From SIG440 sp045645805 (lineage in GTDB: Bacteria > Bacillota > Clostridia > Monoglobales > Monoglobaceae), in NCBI GenBank assembly GCA_045645805.1, contig JAZRJL010000026.1, forward strand, positions 1 through 47,150: a stretch of 47,150 nt of DNA, given 5' to 3'. This document shows, piece by piece, positions 14,716 through 22,729 of this stretch. Position 1 is the stretch's first letter. Each line of letters begins with the position of its first letter. Under the pieces are notes generated by a model. The model had not been told where the DNA came from. It did no database searches and worked only from the letters and a program-made list of their open reading frames with translations. The position numbers were made by a program, and so were the translations under genes.

Positions 14716-15534
14716 TTATTCCAAGAGCTTTATACTGCTATTGCCTAACAATGACGTTAACTGTTCAATAGCCATTTTATTTAATTTACATAATCGTTCT
14801 CTCTGCGAAACGCCTTCTTTTATAAGTTCAGCATTCATGCTTTCAAGATTAGAGAGCACTATAAGTTGTTGGATTGTAGCATAGTCTCTGATATTTCCTT
14901 TTTTATCAGGATTTTCAACACGCCATTCCTTAGATGTTTTTCCAAACAAAGCTACATTTAGGACTTCTGCCTCACTTGCATAAGTTATTCCTTGCTGTGC
15001 TGGAGTAACTCCAAGGGGAATAAGCTTGTCCTTAATTGCATCAGTATGTATCTTGTAATTAATTTTAGAAATAGTGCGGTTTACATTCCATTCTAATGAT
15101 AAACGACTGTTTTCATCAGATTTAAGTCGTTGATAATCTTTAATAATATATAGCTTAAATTCTGCGGATACCCATGAGGCAAACTCAAAAGCAATATCTT
15201 TGTGAGCAAATGTTCCACCACCACGTCCTGCACGCGAAATTATACCAATTGCATTTGTGGAATCAATCCACTTCTGGGGTGATAATGTAAATGCATTTGC
15301 ACCAGATTCATTTTTAAAGGCGTCGAATTCGACCCCTTTAAAATTAGGATTATTCAATTGCTCCCAAAGTCCTAAAAATTCAATGGTTGACTTCGACCTC
15401 ATCCAGTTTTTGATAACATCTTTGGGTTCATCACTTTTATATCTAGCAATGTCGGTAAGGGAAATATAATCATCCTGATTACCTTGTGAAATTATGGTAA
15501 TCTCTGTTCCGTTAGCATTTATTGTAGCCTTCAT
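14716..15534 (-). CDS. KilA-N domain protein
   Basis: A 272-residue protein. Residues 20-120 form a KilA-N DNA-binding domain: DDYISLTDIARYKSDEPKDV, then WMRSKSTIEFLGLWEQLNNP and GGTFAHKDIAFEFASWVSAEF. The C-terminal half is helical with conserved-looking blocks (YASEAEVLNVALFGKTSKEW; IRDYATIQQLIVLSNLES). KilA-N proteins occur in phages and mobile elements and bind DNA; the role here is unknown. The start follows AGGAGA. A TTCAAAT-N4-ATTTGAA dyad lies just upstream, possibly its own operator. It sits between the XRE-ImmA gene and the toxin operon. Confidence 0.85.
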   Translation of the reverse strand: MKATINANGTEITIISQGNQDDYISLTDIARYKSDEPKDVIKNWMRSKSTIEFLGLWEQLNNPNFKGVEFDAFKNESGANAFTLSPQKWIDSTNAIGIISRAGRGGGTFAHKDIAFEFASWVSAEFKLYIIKDYQRLKSDENSRLSLEWNVNRTISKINYKIHTDAIKDKLIPLGVTPAQQGITYASEAEVLNVALFGKTSKEWRVENPDKKGNIRDYATIQQLIVLSNLESMNAELIKEGVSQRERLCKLNKMAIEQLTSLLGNSSIKLLE

Positions 15535-15552
15535 ATCATTTTCTCCTATTAA

Positions 15553-15570
15553 TTCAAATGTAAATTTGAA
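15553..15570. promoter_or_regulatory. Dyad between XRE-ImmA and KilA-N genes
   Basis: A perfect dyad TTCAAAT-GTAA-ATTTGAA in the 51-base gap. Position suggests an operator for the KilA-N gene. Confidence 0.4.
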
Positions 15571-15585
15571 CTCTGTATAAATCTA

Positions 15586-16761
15586 TTAGTTGGTATCATA
15601 ACCATATCGTCCCTTAATAGTTTTAAGCATAACTATTTTTGCAGGTTCAGAAGCTTTGTCATTAAGAGTATTGTTTTTAAGATTTAAAAGTGTTTCTAAT
15701 TCATCAGGATTCATAGCAAGTCCTAACTCACTTAGTTCCGCAACAAACTCTTTTGGTGTGAAAACATTATTTGTTAACAAAACATCAACAGCATCAATAA
15801 ATAATGATGGAACCGGAGAAACCAGAATATTATCTAATGGTTCGTTCTTTCTCCAACCCTTACTTTGCATAATTCTTATCATATACTGATACTGATTTTG
15901 TGTTATTATTTTTAATTCACAAGTTCTGTATAGCATCGCAGCAATGGAAACTTTCCATTTTCTTTTTAACTGCAAATAATAATTTAAATTCTGTGGATCT
16001 AGAGCGACATCTTTAATGAAGGATGTTTCTGGCATTAAAAAAGCGGCTGCAAATTCATTTGCTTCTTTTTCCTTAAACTTAAATTCTTCTCGCGAGATTA
16101 GTTCTTCATCTTCGCTCCATTCATGTAACATTATGTGACCTAGTTCGTGTGCAATATCAAAATTCATTCTTACCGCAGCTTCTTTGTTTTTTGATAATGC
16201 AATTAAGTATACGTCACCCTCCTGCATTTCAATGTATTGACTAAATGCATCAATATCATCCGTATCAGTAGGAAATGTGGTCACAATAATGCCATTTTCC
16301 TCGACAACTCGCATAATGTTGTCAATCGGCTTATCTCCTAGATTCCAATATTCTCTTAGAGCATATGCTGCCTCAGTAGGTGATGTAATTGTACCAATCC
16401 AATTTGGCAGATTAAGTGCCGGAAAGGAAACATACTCATTGAGGAATGAGTATATCTGAGCTAAATGTTGCATTTTTACACTCTGTGCAACACGGTATTT
16501 TTTGTTGGTTTTCATCAAGGAACGGAAATATGTCGTTCCTGTTTTAAGTTCCAAATTCGCATCTTGAATAAAATATTGATAAGGAAAATTTAATGTTGAT
16601 GCTAAACTGGCAATCCTGTCAAATGGCACATTTTCTATCTTCCCCGTTTCGTATTGCGATATAGTTTGTTTGCTCACATTTATTTTTTGTGATAATTCTT
16701 CAACTGTCAAGCCTCTATATTGTCGTGCCAGTTTTAATCTATTTCCATTAAATGATTTCAT
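15586..16761 (-). CDS. XRE-family regulator fused to ImmA/IrrE peptidase
   Basis: A 391-residue two-domain protein. An XRE helix-turn-helix at residues 6-65 contains LTVEELSQKINVSKQTISQYETG. An ImmA/IrrE (DUF955) peptidase follows with HELGH: His205, Glu206 and His209, and the downstream EANEFAAAFLMP. The C-terminal 120 residues are helical. Fused XRE-ImmA proteins are thought to act as repressors with a built-in or vestigial protease. It lies 26 bases after the DUF5986-like gene, under the promoter at 17571-17599. It is the likely master regulator of the island and may control the toxin operon. Confidence 0.88.
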   Translation of the reverse strand: MKSFNGNRLKLARQYRGLTVEELSQKINVSKQTISQYETGKIENVPFDRIASLASTLNFPYQYFIQDANLELKTGTTYFRSLMKTNKKYRVAQSVKMQHLAQIYSFLNEYVSFPALNLPNWIGTITSPTEAAYALREYWNLGDKPIDNIMRVVEENGIIVTTFPTDTDDIDAFSQYIEMQEGDVYLIALSKNKEAAVRMNFDIAHELGHIMLHEWSEDEELISREEFKFKEKEANEFAAAFLMPETSFIKDVALDPQNLNYYLQLKRKWKVSIAAMLYRTCELKIITQNQYQYMIRIMQSKGWRKNEPLDNILVSPVPSLFIDAVDVLLTNNVFTPKEFVAELSELGLAMNPDELETLLNLKNNTLNDKASEPAKIVMLKTIKGRYGYDTN

Positions 16762-16787
16762 AATAGTTCAATCTCACTTTCAAAAAA

Positions 16788-17534
16788 TTATGCCTGTTTT
16801 TCAAGTTCTTGTTCTTTTAAGGCTACTAATTCTTTCTCATGCAGGCGTTCCAAAGCCTTTTGCTTGAGAACAGGAGCATGGTGATTATCCTTATGATCCA
16901 CAGTTTCTACTGCATTGCTCATAATAGGTTTGACTGAGTCTAACCACTCCTGTTCACACACTACATCGAGATCTCTGTCAAGAATATATGCTTTCAAAGA
17001 GTCTATACGACCATAATGGTTAGAAAAAACTACTAATGTATGATTTGCAACTTTATTGTCGATTTTTTGTTCAAACCCTGCGCACAATTCATCTAAAATG
17101 CGACTTAACTGTGTTTCGTCTTCCGGTTCCTCAGTACCAAATAAGCTTTGTTGCTTGTTTACAGCCTGAAGTTCTGCGTTCAGAGATACCAACGACCGTA
17201 TATATTGGGGTTGATTTTTATGTTTTGACTTTTTAATTGTTTTGAATCTGGTATCTCGCATAAATGATAACAATAAACCACTTTGTTCATCAAAAAGCAA
17301 GAGAACCTCCCACATGCCTCGTTTTGATGTTGATAACAAAAGATTCCCTTTTGTAAATGCATTTATTAAATTTCGATATATAAGATCCCAATTCAAAAAT
17401 GCGTCGGAAACATGTGTTTTTAAATCTAAAGCAGCATCAGCTTCCTGTCTATCTTCGCCGATTGCCTGTGAAAGACATTCAAAAATCTTTTGCTTATCTT
17501 CCTGGCGAATACCGTCTAATAGTGTGTTACTCAT
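16788..17534 (-). CDS. DUF5986-like protein paired with the XRE regulator
   Basis: A 248-residue soluble protein. The N-terminal part has LSQAIGEDRQEADAALDLKT and WDLIYRNLINAFTKGNLLLS, and a central beta region has MWEVLLLFDEQSGLLLSFMR. The C-terminal 50 residues are a charged Glu/Lys coil. I recall proteins of this layout as DUF5986, found beside XRE-ImmA genes. The start at 17534 (ATG) follows GGGGG; a TTG at 17543 is possible. It is the first gene after a strong promoter. Function is unknown; it may be a partner of the regulator. Confidence 0.6.
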   Translation of the reverse strand: MSNTLLDGIRQEDKQKIFECLSQAIGEDRQEADAALDLKTHVSDAFLNWDLIYRNLINAFTKGNLLLSTSKRGMWEVLLLFDEQSGLLLSFMRDTRFKTIKKSKHKNQPQYIRSLVSLNAELQAVNKQQSLFGTEEPEDETQLSRILDELCAGFEQKIDNKVANHTLVVFSNHYGRIDSLKAYILDRDLDVVCEQEWLDSVKPIMSNAVETVDHKDNHHAPVLKQKALERLHEKELVALKEQELEKQA

Positions 17535-17570
17535 TAAGGTCAACCCCCAGTCAAGTTGTATTTGTCTATA

Positions 17571-17599
17571 ATTTTACAGCAAAACAACATTTTTGTCAA
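17571..17599 (-). promoter_or_regulatory. Sigma-A promoter of the XRE-ImmA operon
   Basis: On the minus strand: TTGACA (17594-17599), 17-bp spacer, TAAAAT (17571-17576). The start site is predicted about 30 bases before the DUF5986-like ATG. Confidence 0.75.
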
Positions 17600-17681
17600 G
17601 TAGTTTTCTTGAAAAGTTTTATTTTGTAAAAACAAATTGCATATATTGTGGTGAACGTCTTTCTGTTTTATGTAATATTAC

Positions 17682-18056
17682 TTATTTTTTCATAGCATTT
17701 AACGCATCTTGTTTGCACCTATTATAAACCTCTAAACTCATAATTACAAGTTCGCCGACACCGTTTTTTATAATGTGGATGGCATTTTTAGTTTCTGCAC
17801 AATGTTTGCTGAGTTCTCCTGTATTTTTAAGGGCTTTGATGTTTATAAACAAAGGCATGTATTCAAGCACTTTAGCAACGTCTATCTCACCATCTATTAT
17901 GTATGGACTGAGATAATTATCAAAAAAGTCTGCATCCATAATAACCATTTCGGGTGTACCATTGCGTGTAACATAAACCGGGATCTTGCACTCCTTGCAG
18001 TAATTAACAATGCCGCTTGTGTCCTTTAAATAAGATAATGGGATGTACTTTGACAT
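17682..18056 (-). CDS. Tandem Phd/YefM-like protein, copy 1
   Basis: A 124-residue protein built of two Phd-like antitoxin units. Unit 1 (about 5-47) has PLSYLKDTSGIVNYC, YVTRNGTPEMVIMDADFF. Unit 2 (about 70-115) has NIKALKNTGELSKHC, HIIKNGVGELVIMSLEVY. Phd proteins dimerize to bind DNA, so this looks like a covalently joined dimer. No toxin gene is adjacent. The ATG follows AAGGAGGAA. A paralogue with the same layout lies just upstream. A DNA-binding or transcription-control role is inferred. Confidence 0.75.
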   Translation of the reverse strand: MSKYIPLSYLKDTSGIVNYCKECKIPVYVTRNGTPEMVIMDADFFDNYLSPYIIDGEIDVAKVLEYMPLFINIKALKNTGELSKHCAETKNAIHIIKNGVGELVIMSLEVYNRCKQDALNAMKK

Positions 18057-18169
18057 ACTAAATTCCTCCTTATTTTTTTATTATTGTAAATTTGTCCTTC
18101 TATAAGGTAATAACAGTTGAAAAATCTAAAATCTGGTCACTTAACCAAAAATGTAACACAATTGTAATA

Positions 18170-18535
18170 TTACATGCGGAATAGGTCGTTAATTCTCTTT
18201 GTATAATGCTCTTGACTCATAATGACCATTACTTCGTATCCGTTTTTTATAACACTTATTGGTGCATCTGTTTTTGAACATCTTAAAGAAACTTCACTTG
18301 TAAGTTTAAGTGTTTTAATAGGGAATGAGTATGGAACACCAATATGTTCTTTTGAAAAGTCAACATTTCCATTGGCGTCACGATATCTCATATGTTCGTT
18401 GAAAAAATCAGAACTCATTATTACAAGCTCGGTATAGCCATTTCTCGTAACAAAAACAGGTTCTTTAATTTGTTGACACATATCACAGATAAATGTTGTG
18501 TCTTTTAATGTTGATAATGGAACAAATTTTGGCAT
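18170..18535 (-). CDS. Tandem Phd/YefM-like protein, copy 2
   Basis: A 121-residue paralogue of the next gene, again with two Phd-like units: PLSTLKDTTFICDMC, FVTRNGYTELVIMSSDFF, then IKTLKLTSEVSLRC, SVIKNGYEVMVIMSQEHY. The two copies differ widely in sequence but keep the layout, so the duplication is old. The start follows AAGGAGG. No partner toxin is visible. It is the first island gene after the joined spoIVB 3' end. Confidence 0.75.
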   Translation of the reverse strand: MPKFVPLSTLKDTTFICDMCQQIKEPVFVTRNGYTELVIMSSDFFNEHMRYRDANGNVDFSKEHIGVPYSFPIKTLKLTSEVSLRCSKTDAPISVIKNGYEVMVIMSQEHYTKRINDLFRM

Positions 18536-18599
18536 ATACTTTTACCTCCTTAAATTCTATTGTGGCTTAATTATGCCCATTTAATTTTTTACTTTTATA

Positions 18600-18634
18600 T
18601 AAAAATGCTCACCTATATCCAGTATAAGTGAGCA
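18600..18634 (-). terminator. Island-supplied spoIVB terminator
   Basis: TGCTCAC (18606-18612) pairs with GTGAGCA (18628-18634); on the minus strand TTTTTA follows. It is unlike the original terminator at 11980, so the island brought its own. Confidence 0.75.
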
Positions 18635-18640
18635 CTAAAG

Positions 18641-19705
18641 TTATTTGATTTTTTCAGCCTCCGCTAGCATATTTTCAATAAATATCCCGTATCCTCTCGT
18701 TGGATCATTCACAAAAACGTGTGTCACAGCTCCCACAATTCGGCCATTCTGAATTATCGGTGAACCTGACATTCCTCTTACAATTCCTCCGGTTTTGGAG
18801 AGAAGTTTTTCGTCGGTTATTTTTATAATCATTCCTTTTTGAACAGCAGAGGATTTTGGCATTATTTTCGATATTTCAATAGCAAATGCTTCAACGGTTT
18901 CGCCGTGGACACATGTTAAAATCTGTGCGGGTCCGACAGAAACTTCGGAACGTAGGGCTATTGGAACAGCGGTACTATTTTTGCATACATCTTTCTTTGA
19001 TGTGCCGAAAATACCACATTCATTGTTTTTATTTATTTCACCTAAAATGGTGTCGTTTTCTTTGAAAATTCCATTAAGCTCACCGGGAACACCTTTTTCA
19101 CCTTTGTCAACAGAAACAATGGATGCAGCTAAAATATTACCGTTTTGAATTTTCATAATTTCGTTTGTATCGGGATCACAAATACCATGTCCCAATGCAC
19201 CAAATGCTGATGTTTGGGGGTCGTAAAAGGTAAGTGTTCCGATTCCTGAGGCGGCATCCTTTACCCAGGCACCTATTTTAAATTCATTTTCTGTAGCAGT
19301 ACAAATTGGTTTAATTAATATTTCACGGCTGTTGCCGTCACGGTTAAGTGTTATTTTGCTGTCTGTGCCGTTTGATGCCGAAATCGCATTTTCAAGGTCA
19401 TCAACAGTTTCAATTTTTGTTCCGTTAAAGCTTTGAATAAGGTCACCAGGTTTGATTCCTGCCTTTTTTGCAGGTGACGGTAAAAAAGTATCTGAGGTGT
19501 TGATGTCAGAAATATCAACTACCAGAACACCATCGGTTGCTAAGGTTACACCAATACAGCTGCCACCGGGTATAAGCTGCTTTTGGTTTATTTTATTATC
19601 CTGTGAAAAAGCTTGTGCTGTATTGCCTGTACAAAGTCCTGAGCCTGAAAAAGTAAAAATCAGCCAGAATACGGCTGAAAGCACAAAAAATTTTTTTTGT
19701 TGCAC
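18641..19705 (-). CDS. spoIVB: SpoIVB sporulation signalling protease (S55), with island-supplied 3' end
   Basis: A 354-residue protein. A membrane/signal segment lies at residues 4-27, and a PDZ domain at about 78-130 (GIKPGDLIQSFNGTKI). The S55 serine protease domain has GALGHGICDP near 167 (catalytic His region) and GMSGSPII near 311-318 (catalytic Ser). It is made in the forespore and cuts SpoIVFA to release pro-sigma-K processing in the mother cell. The start is GTG after GGAGGG. The last 42 codons lie inside the island and are silent variants of the displaced original end. The product therefore appears intact despite the insertion at the active-site codons. Confidence 0.92.
   Translation of the reverse strand: MQQKKFFVLSAVFWLIFTFSGSGLCTGNTAQAFSQDNKINQKQLIPGGSCIGVTLATDGVLVVDISDINTSDTFLPSPAKKAGIKPGDLIQSFNGTKIETVDDLENAISASNGTDSKITLNRDGNSREILIKPICTATENEFKIGAWVKDAASGIGTLTFYDPQTSAFGALGHGICDPDTNEIMKIQNGNILAASIVSVDKGEKGVPGELNGIFKENDTILGEINKNNECGIFGTSKKDVCKNSTAVPIALRSEVSVGPAQILTCVHGETVEAFAIEISKIMPKSSAVQKGMIIKITDEKLLSKTGGIVRGMSGSPIIQNGRIVGAVTHVFVNDPTRGYGIFIENMLAEAEKIK
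18750..18771. repeat. Right attachment repeat of the spoIVB island
   Basis: Identical to 12125-12146 over 22 bp. On the coding strand it begins in the Met codon of GMSGSP and runs through SGSPII and the following Gln codon. Confidence 0.8.
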
Positions 19706-19779
19706 AACATCCCTCCTTTCTTAAAATATTTTGCCCTTAAGGAAAGAAAGATATGGTGTGTAAATTATATATGTAGATT

Positions 19780-19807
19780 AAAAAAAGACCGCAATGGGTC
19801 TTTTTTT
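19780..19807 (-). terminator. Terminator of the Asn-rich microprotein gene
   Basis: AAAAAAAGACC (19780-19790) and GGTCTTTTTTT (19797-19807) form a stem with T runs on both strands, 13 bases past the microprotein stop. Confidence 0.8.
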
Positions 19808-19820
19808 AACATACAGACAA

Positions 19821-19928
19821 TTATTTGTTGTTCTGATTATTCTTGTTGTCGCTGTTATTGTTGTTGTTCTGATTGTTCTGGTTGTTCTTGTTATCCTTGT
19901 TTTTGTTGTCCTTGTTCTGGTTTGTCAT
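19821..19928 (-). CDS. Asn/Lys/Gln/Asp-only microprotein
   Basis: A 35-residue frame that is almost only Asn, Lys, Gln and Asp (MTNQNKDNKNKDNKNNQN at the start, NSDNKNNQNNK at the end). AAGGAG lies 9 bases before the ATG and a terminator follows directly, so it looks like a real transcription unit. It is fully hydrophilic and surely disordered. The setting, between spoIVB and a possible coat protein, suggests a spore role; that is inference. No family is recognised. Confidence 0.6.
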   Translation of the reverse strand: MTNQNKDNKNKDNKNNQNNQNNNNNSDNKNNQNNK

Positions 19929-20079
19929 AATTAACACTCCTTTTAAAATTTTTATGATAAATTTTTTTAATTTATCTTGTTTGTAGTATTGGACTTTTCA
20001 AAAAAATTATGCATTTTTTTTGTCAAAAAAATAAAATTAACATATCATATATAAAGTATTAAATAAGGAGGATAAAATT

Positions 20080-20574
20080 ATGCGAGCAAACAGACAACAA
20101 AAACGAAATCCAAATCCAAATCCGCCATGGCCCACAGAGCAGTCAGTTGTGGTTGTTCCGCCCGGTTCGGGTCCCGGGGCAATTGGTAAAAATGATTCTA
20201 AAATCAGAAATATGCCATCTTCAACTCAGATTAATGTGCCTGACAACACATCAAACCAGACATACTTTGAAAGAAGCGAGGGTATGCCAATTATGGGTTA
20301 TGCAGGAAACAGCCGGGGAGAACTTGGCATACCTCAGAGAATGTGGCAGGAAAGTTCGCGGACGCTTCCGGAGGTATCGGACTATTTAAATAAAAATTTA
20401 GACAAATATGCAAAGGTGGAGTTTTTATTTGGTGAAAATACGCATATTGAAAAAAATGGAATTTTAAGAACGGTGGGCAAGGACTTTGTTGTTCTTGAAG
20501 AAGCAGGCAGTCAAAATCATGTTGTGTGTTCAGCAAAGAATATAAAGTTTATAAATATATATGATGTGAAATAA
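20080..20574 (+). CDS. Possible spore-coat protein (GerQ-like C-terminal layout)
   Basis: A 164-residue protein. The first 45 residues are disordered and rich in Asn, Pro and Gly (NPNPNPPWP). The last 60 residues have LNKNLDKYAKVEFLFGENTH, GILRTVGKDFVVLEEAG and IKFINIYDV, a small beta domain that reads like C-terminal domains of clostridial coat proteins related to GerQ. The start follows AAGGAGG. It is a single-gene unit with its own terminator. The coat role is inferred from fold pattern and composition. Confidence 0.5.
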   Translation: MRANRQQKRNPNPNPPWPTEQSVVVVPPGSGPGAIGKNDSKIRNMPSSTQINVPDNTSNQTYFERSEGMPIMGYAGNSRGELGIPQRMWQESSRTLPEVSDYLNKNLDKYAKVEFLFGENTHIEKNGILRTVGKDFVVLEEAGSQNHVVCSAKNIKFINIYDVK

Positions 20575-20585
20575 TCTACATAAAG

Positions 20586-20620
20586 CAATAGAAATTTCTT
20601 CAATTTCTATTGTTTTTTTT
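20586..20620 (+). terminator. Terminator after the coat-like gene
   Basis: CAATAGAAATT (20586-20596) pairs perfectly with AATTTCTATTG (20602-20612) across a 5-base loop, followed by eight T. Confidence 0.9.
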
Positions 20621-20680
20621 GTGGAAAGGAAGTATAATGAGTATCAAATACAAATGACAAAAATGAAAGGAAATCTGATT

Positions 20681-21994
20681 ATGAAAAAGGGAAATGTAAA
20701 GGCTCTTTTGCCGATAGGAGTTTTTTTGGTTTTGTATCTGGGTTTTGGAGTAACCTTTGAGTATATCCTTAAAATGCCTATGGGATTTTACAATATTCCA
20801 ATTGTTGTGACATTTCTTGCGGCACTTCTGGTTGCGTGTATTCAAAACAAAAAGCTTGGCTTTGACGAAAAGCTTACATTGATGGGACAGGGTATAGGCG
20901 ACAAAAACATTGTCACCATGATACTTATATTCCTTGAAGCAGGGATTTTTGTTGGCGTTGTGGGCAGAGAAAGTGCCGAGAGTGTGGCATATTTTATGCT
21001 TTCGGTAATTCCACCTCAGTTTGCTGTTGCGGTTCTGTTTGTTGTTGGTTGTTTTGTTTCCCTTGCAATGGGAACATCTGTTGGAACAATAACACTCCTT
21101 ACACCTATTGCTGTTGCTGTTTCAAAGGCTTCGGGATTTGATATGGCATTGTGTGTCGCATCTGTAATGGGCGGAGCTATGTTTGGTGATAATCTGTCGT
21201 TTATTTCTGATACGACCATAGCAGCCTGCAACGGTCAGGGTTGTGAAATGAAGGATAAATTCAGGGAGAACTTTTTGATTGCACTTCCGGCTGCCTTGGC
21301 TACACTTGTTATAATTCTTCTATTGTCATTCAGCAGTGAGATAAAGGGAACGATTACACATACATACAGTCTTATACAGATTATTCCGTATTTACTTGTC
21401 CTGATAGGCGGTATTATTGGTATAAATGTATTTGTTGTGCTTTTGGTTGGCATAGTTTCAGGTTCAATAATTATGCTTGCAACAGGTGCAACTCAGGCAA
21501 CACAGCTTCTTGCCAATATGGGCAGTGGTGCGACGGGAATGTTTGAAACAACAATTGTTGCAGTTCTTGTTTCTGCAATTTGTGCTTTAATTCGTGAATA
21601 CGGCGGATTTGATGCACTTTTAAACGGTATTCGCAAGGTATTTAAAGGTAAAAAAGGCGGTCAGCTTGGTATGGGTGTGCTTGTTGGTGCACTTGATATT
21701 GCCACAGCAAACAATACAGTTGCTATTGTAATGGCAAACTCTATTGCCCGGGAAATATCCGATGAATACGGAATTTCATCTAAAAAGTCTGCATCAATCC
21801 TTGATACATTCTCCTGCTTTTTCCAGGCAATTTTGCCCTACGGTGCACAGATGCTTGTTGCAATTTCAGCGGTTAACGAGCTTGGCGGTGAAATTTCGGC
21901 ATTTGCCATTATTCCTAAGCTTTTCTATCCGTATTTGCTTATAATCAGCTCGTTAATATTTATTTTTGCAACACCGTTGAAAAAAGTCAAATAA
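20681..21994 (+). CDS. NhaC-family Na+/H+ antiporter-like membrane protein
   Basis: A 437-residue integral membrane protein with about ten hydrophobic helices. Typical NhaC-type blocks are SLAMGTSVGTITLLTPIAV, MGGAMFGDNLSFISDTTIAA and, near the C-terminus, ILDTFSCFFQAILPYGAQ. It probably exchanges Na+ (or an organic ion) for protons. The start at 20681 follows AAAGGA at good spacing; an upstream in-frame GTG at 20621 overlaps the terminator tail. It is followed 19 bases on by a phosphatase gene. Confidence 0.85.
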   Translation: MKKGNVKALLPIGVFLVLYLGFGVTFEYILKMPMGFYNIPIVVTFLAALLVACIQNKKLGFDEKLTLMGQGIGDKNIVTMILIFLEAGIFVGVVGRESAESVAYFMLSVIPPQFAVAVLFVVGCFVSLAMGTSVGTITLLTPIAVAVSKASGFDMALCVASVMGGAMFGDNLSFISDTTIAACNGQGCEMKDKFRENFLIALPAALATLVIILLLSFSSEIKGTITHTYSLIQIIPYLLVLIGGIIGINVFVVLLVGIVSGSIIMLATGATQATQLLANMGSGATGMFETTIVAVLVSAICALIREYGGFDALLNGIRKVFKGKKGGQLGMGVLVGALDIATANNTVAIVMANSIAREISDEYGISSKKSASILDTFSCFFQAILPYGAQMLVAISAVNELGGEISAFAIIPKLFYPYLLIISSLIFIFATPLKKVK

Positions 21995-22013
21995 TGAAAG
22001 GAAATAGCTTTTT

Positions 22014-22715
22014 ATGAAAATTTACATAATACGTCACGGTGACCCCGATTACTCAATAGATTCGCTTACCGAAAAAGGGTGGAGAGAGGCAGAGGCTTTG
22101 TCGAAAAGGCTTGTAAAGCTTGAAATAGACGATTTTTACTGTTCGCCTTTGGGACGGGCAAGGGATACCTCAAAGCCGACCCTTGAAAAGCTGGGCAAGG
22201 AGGCTGAAGTTCTTGATTGGCTTAGAGAGTTTGCGGGCGTGATAAAGTCACCTTTTACGGATAAAAACAGAATTCCGTGGGATTTACCACCATATCTTTG
22301 GGGAAATGACGAAAGATATTATACCTTGGATAAGTGGAATGACACCGAGCTTATGAAATCGGGGAATGTTGATAAAATATACAAGGAAACAGTAGACGGC
22401 ATTGACAACCTTTTGCGACGTTACGGCTGGGAAAGGGAGAGTATGCTTTATCGTGGCGGTGAAGACAAAACTATTGCACTTTTCTGCCATTTCGGTATGG
22501 GGATTACAGTTCTTTCGTATATTCTTGGAATTTCACCGATTGTTGCACAGAACAATTTTTTCCTTGCACCTACATCGGTAACAACTCTTGTAACCGAAAC
22601 AGACAGCAAGGGCTATTCTCATTTCCGTGCAACAGGGGTGGGGGATATATCACATCTTTATATTGAGAACGAACCAATGTCTGAGTCGGGACTTTACCCC
22701 AATTTTGAAAAGTAG
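22014..22715 (+). CDS. Histidine phosphatase family protein
   Basis: A 233-residue protein with the phosphoglycerate-mutase-like RHG motif at residues 7-9, SPLGRARDT near 42-50, and a second His in CHFGMG near 159. It is a cytosolic phosphatase; the substrate is unknown. It shares a probable operon with the antiporter upstream and the folate gene 14 bases downstream. Confidence 0.85.
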   Translation: MKIYIIRHGDPDYSIDSLTEKGWREAEALSKRLVKLEIDDFYCSPLGRARDTSKPTLEKLGKEAEVLDWLREFAGVIKSPFTDKNRIPWDLPPYLWGNDERYYTLDKWNDTELMKSGNVDKIYKETVDGIDNLLRRYGWERESMLYRGGEDKTIALFCHFGMGITVLSYILGISPIVAQNNFFLAPTSVTTLVTETDSKGYSHFRATGVGDISHLYIENEPMSESGLYPNFEK

Positions 22716-22729
22716 AAAGATGGTTTTTT

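Larger units (their letters stand above)
12147..18771. mobile_element. 6.6 kb genomic island inserted in spoIVB
   Basis: Bounded by 22-bp direct repeats, with one spoIVB 3' end outside (12016) and a synonymous copy inside (18641). The island thus replaced the end of the gene and kept the reading frame, as integrases that target conserved codons do. All contained genes are on the minus strand: regulators, a toxin operon, ImmA-type proteases and Phd-like proteins. No recombinase is present, so it is either a decayed or a trans-mobilized element. Confidence 0.75.

Noticed and set aside
12147..18771. The recombinase at 9430 as integrase of the spoIVB island
   Set aside because: It already has a fitting junction with the truncated gene at 10961, and the 22-bp spoIVB core does not occur near it. 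It cannot be excluded, but nothing supports it.
19697..19930. Plus-strand Cys/Ser/Tyr-rich frame opposite the Asn-rich gene
   Set aside because: It is the mirror of the AAC/AAT-rich microprotein gene on the other strand, has no ribosome site and crosses a terminator.
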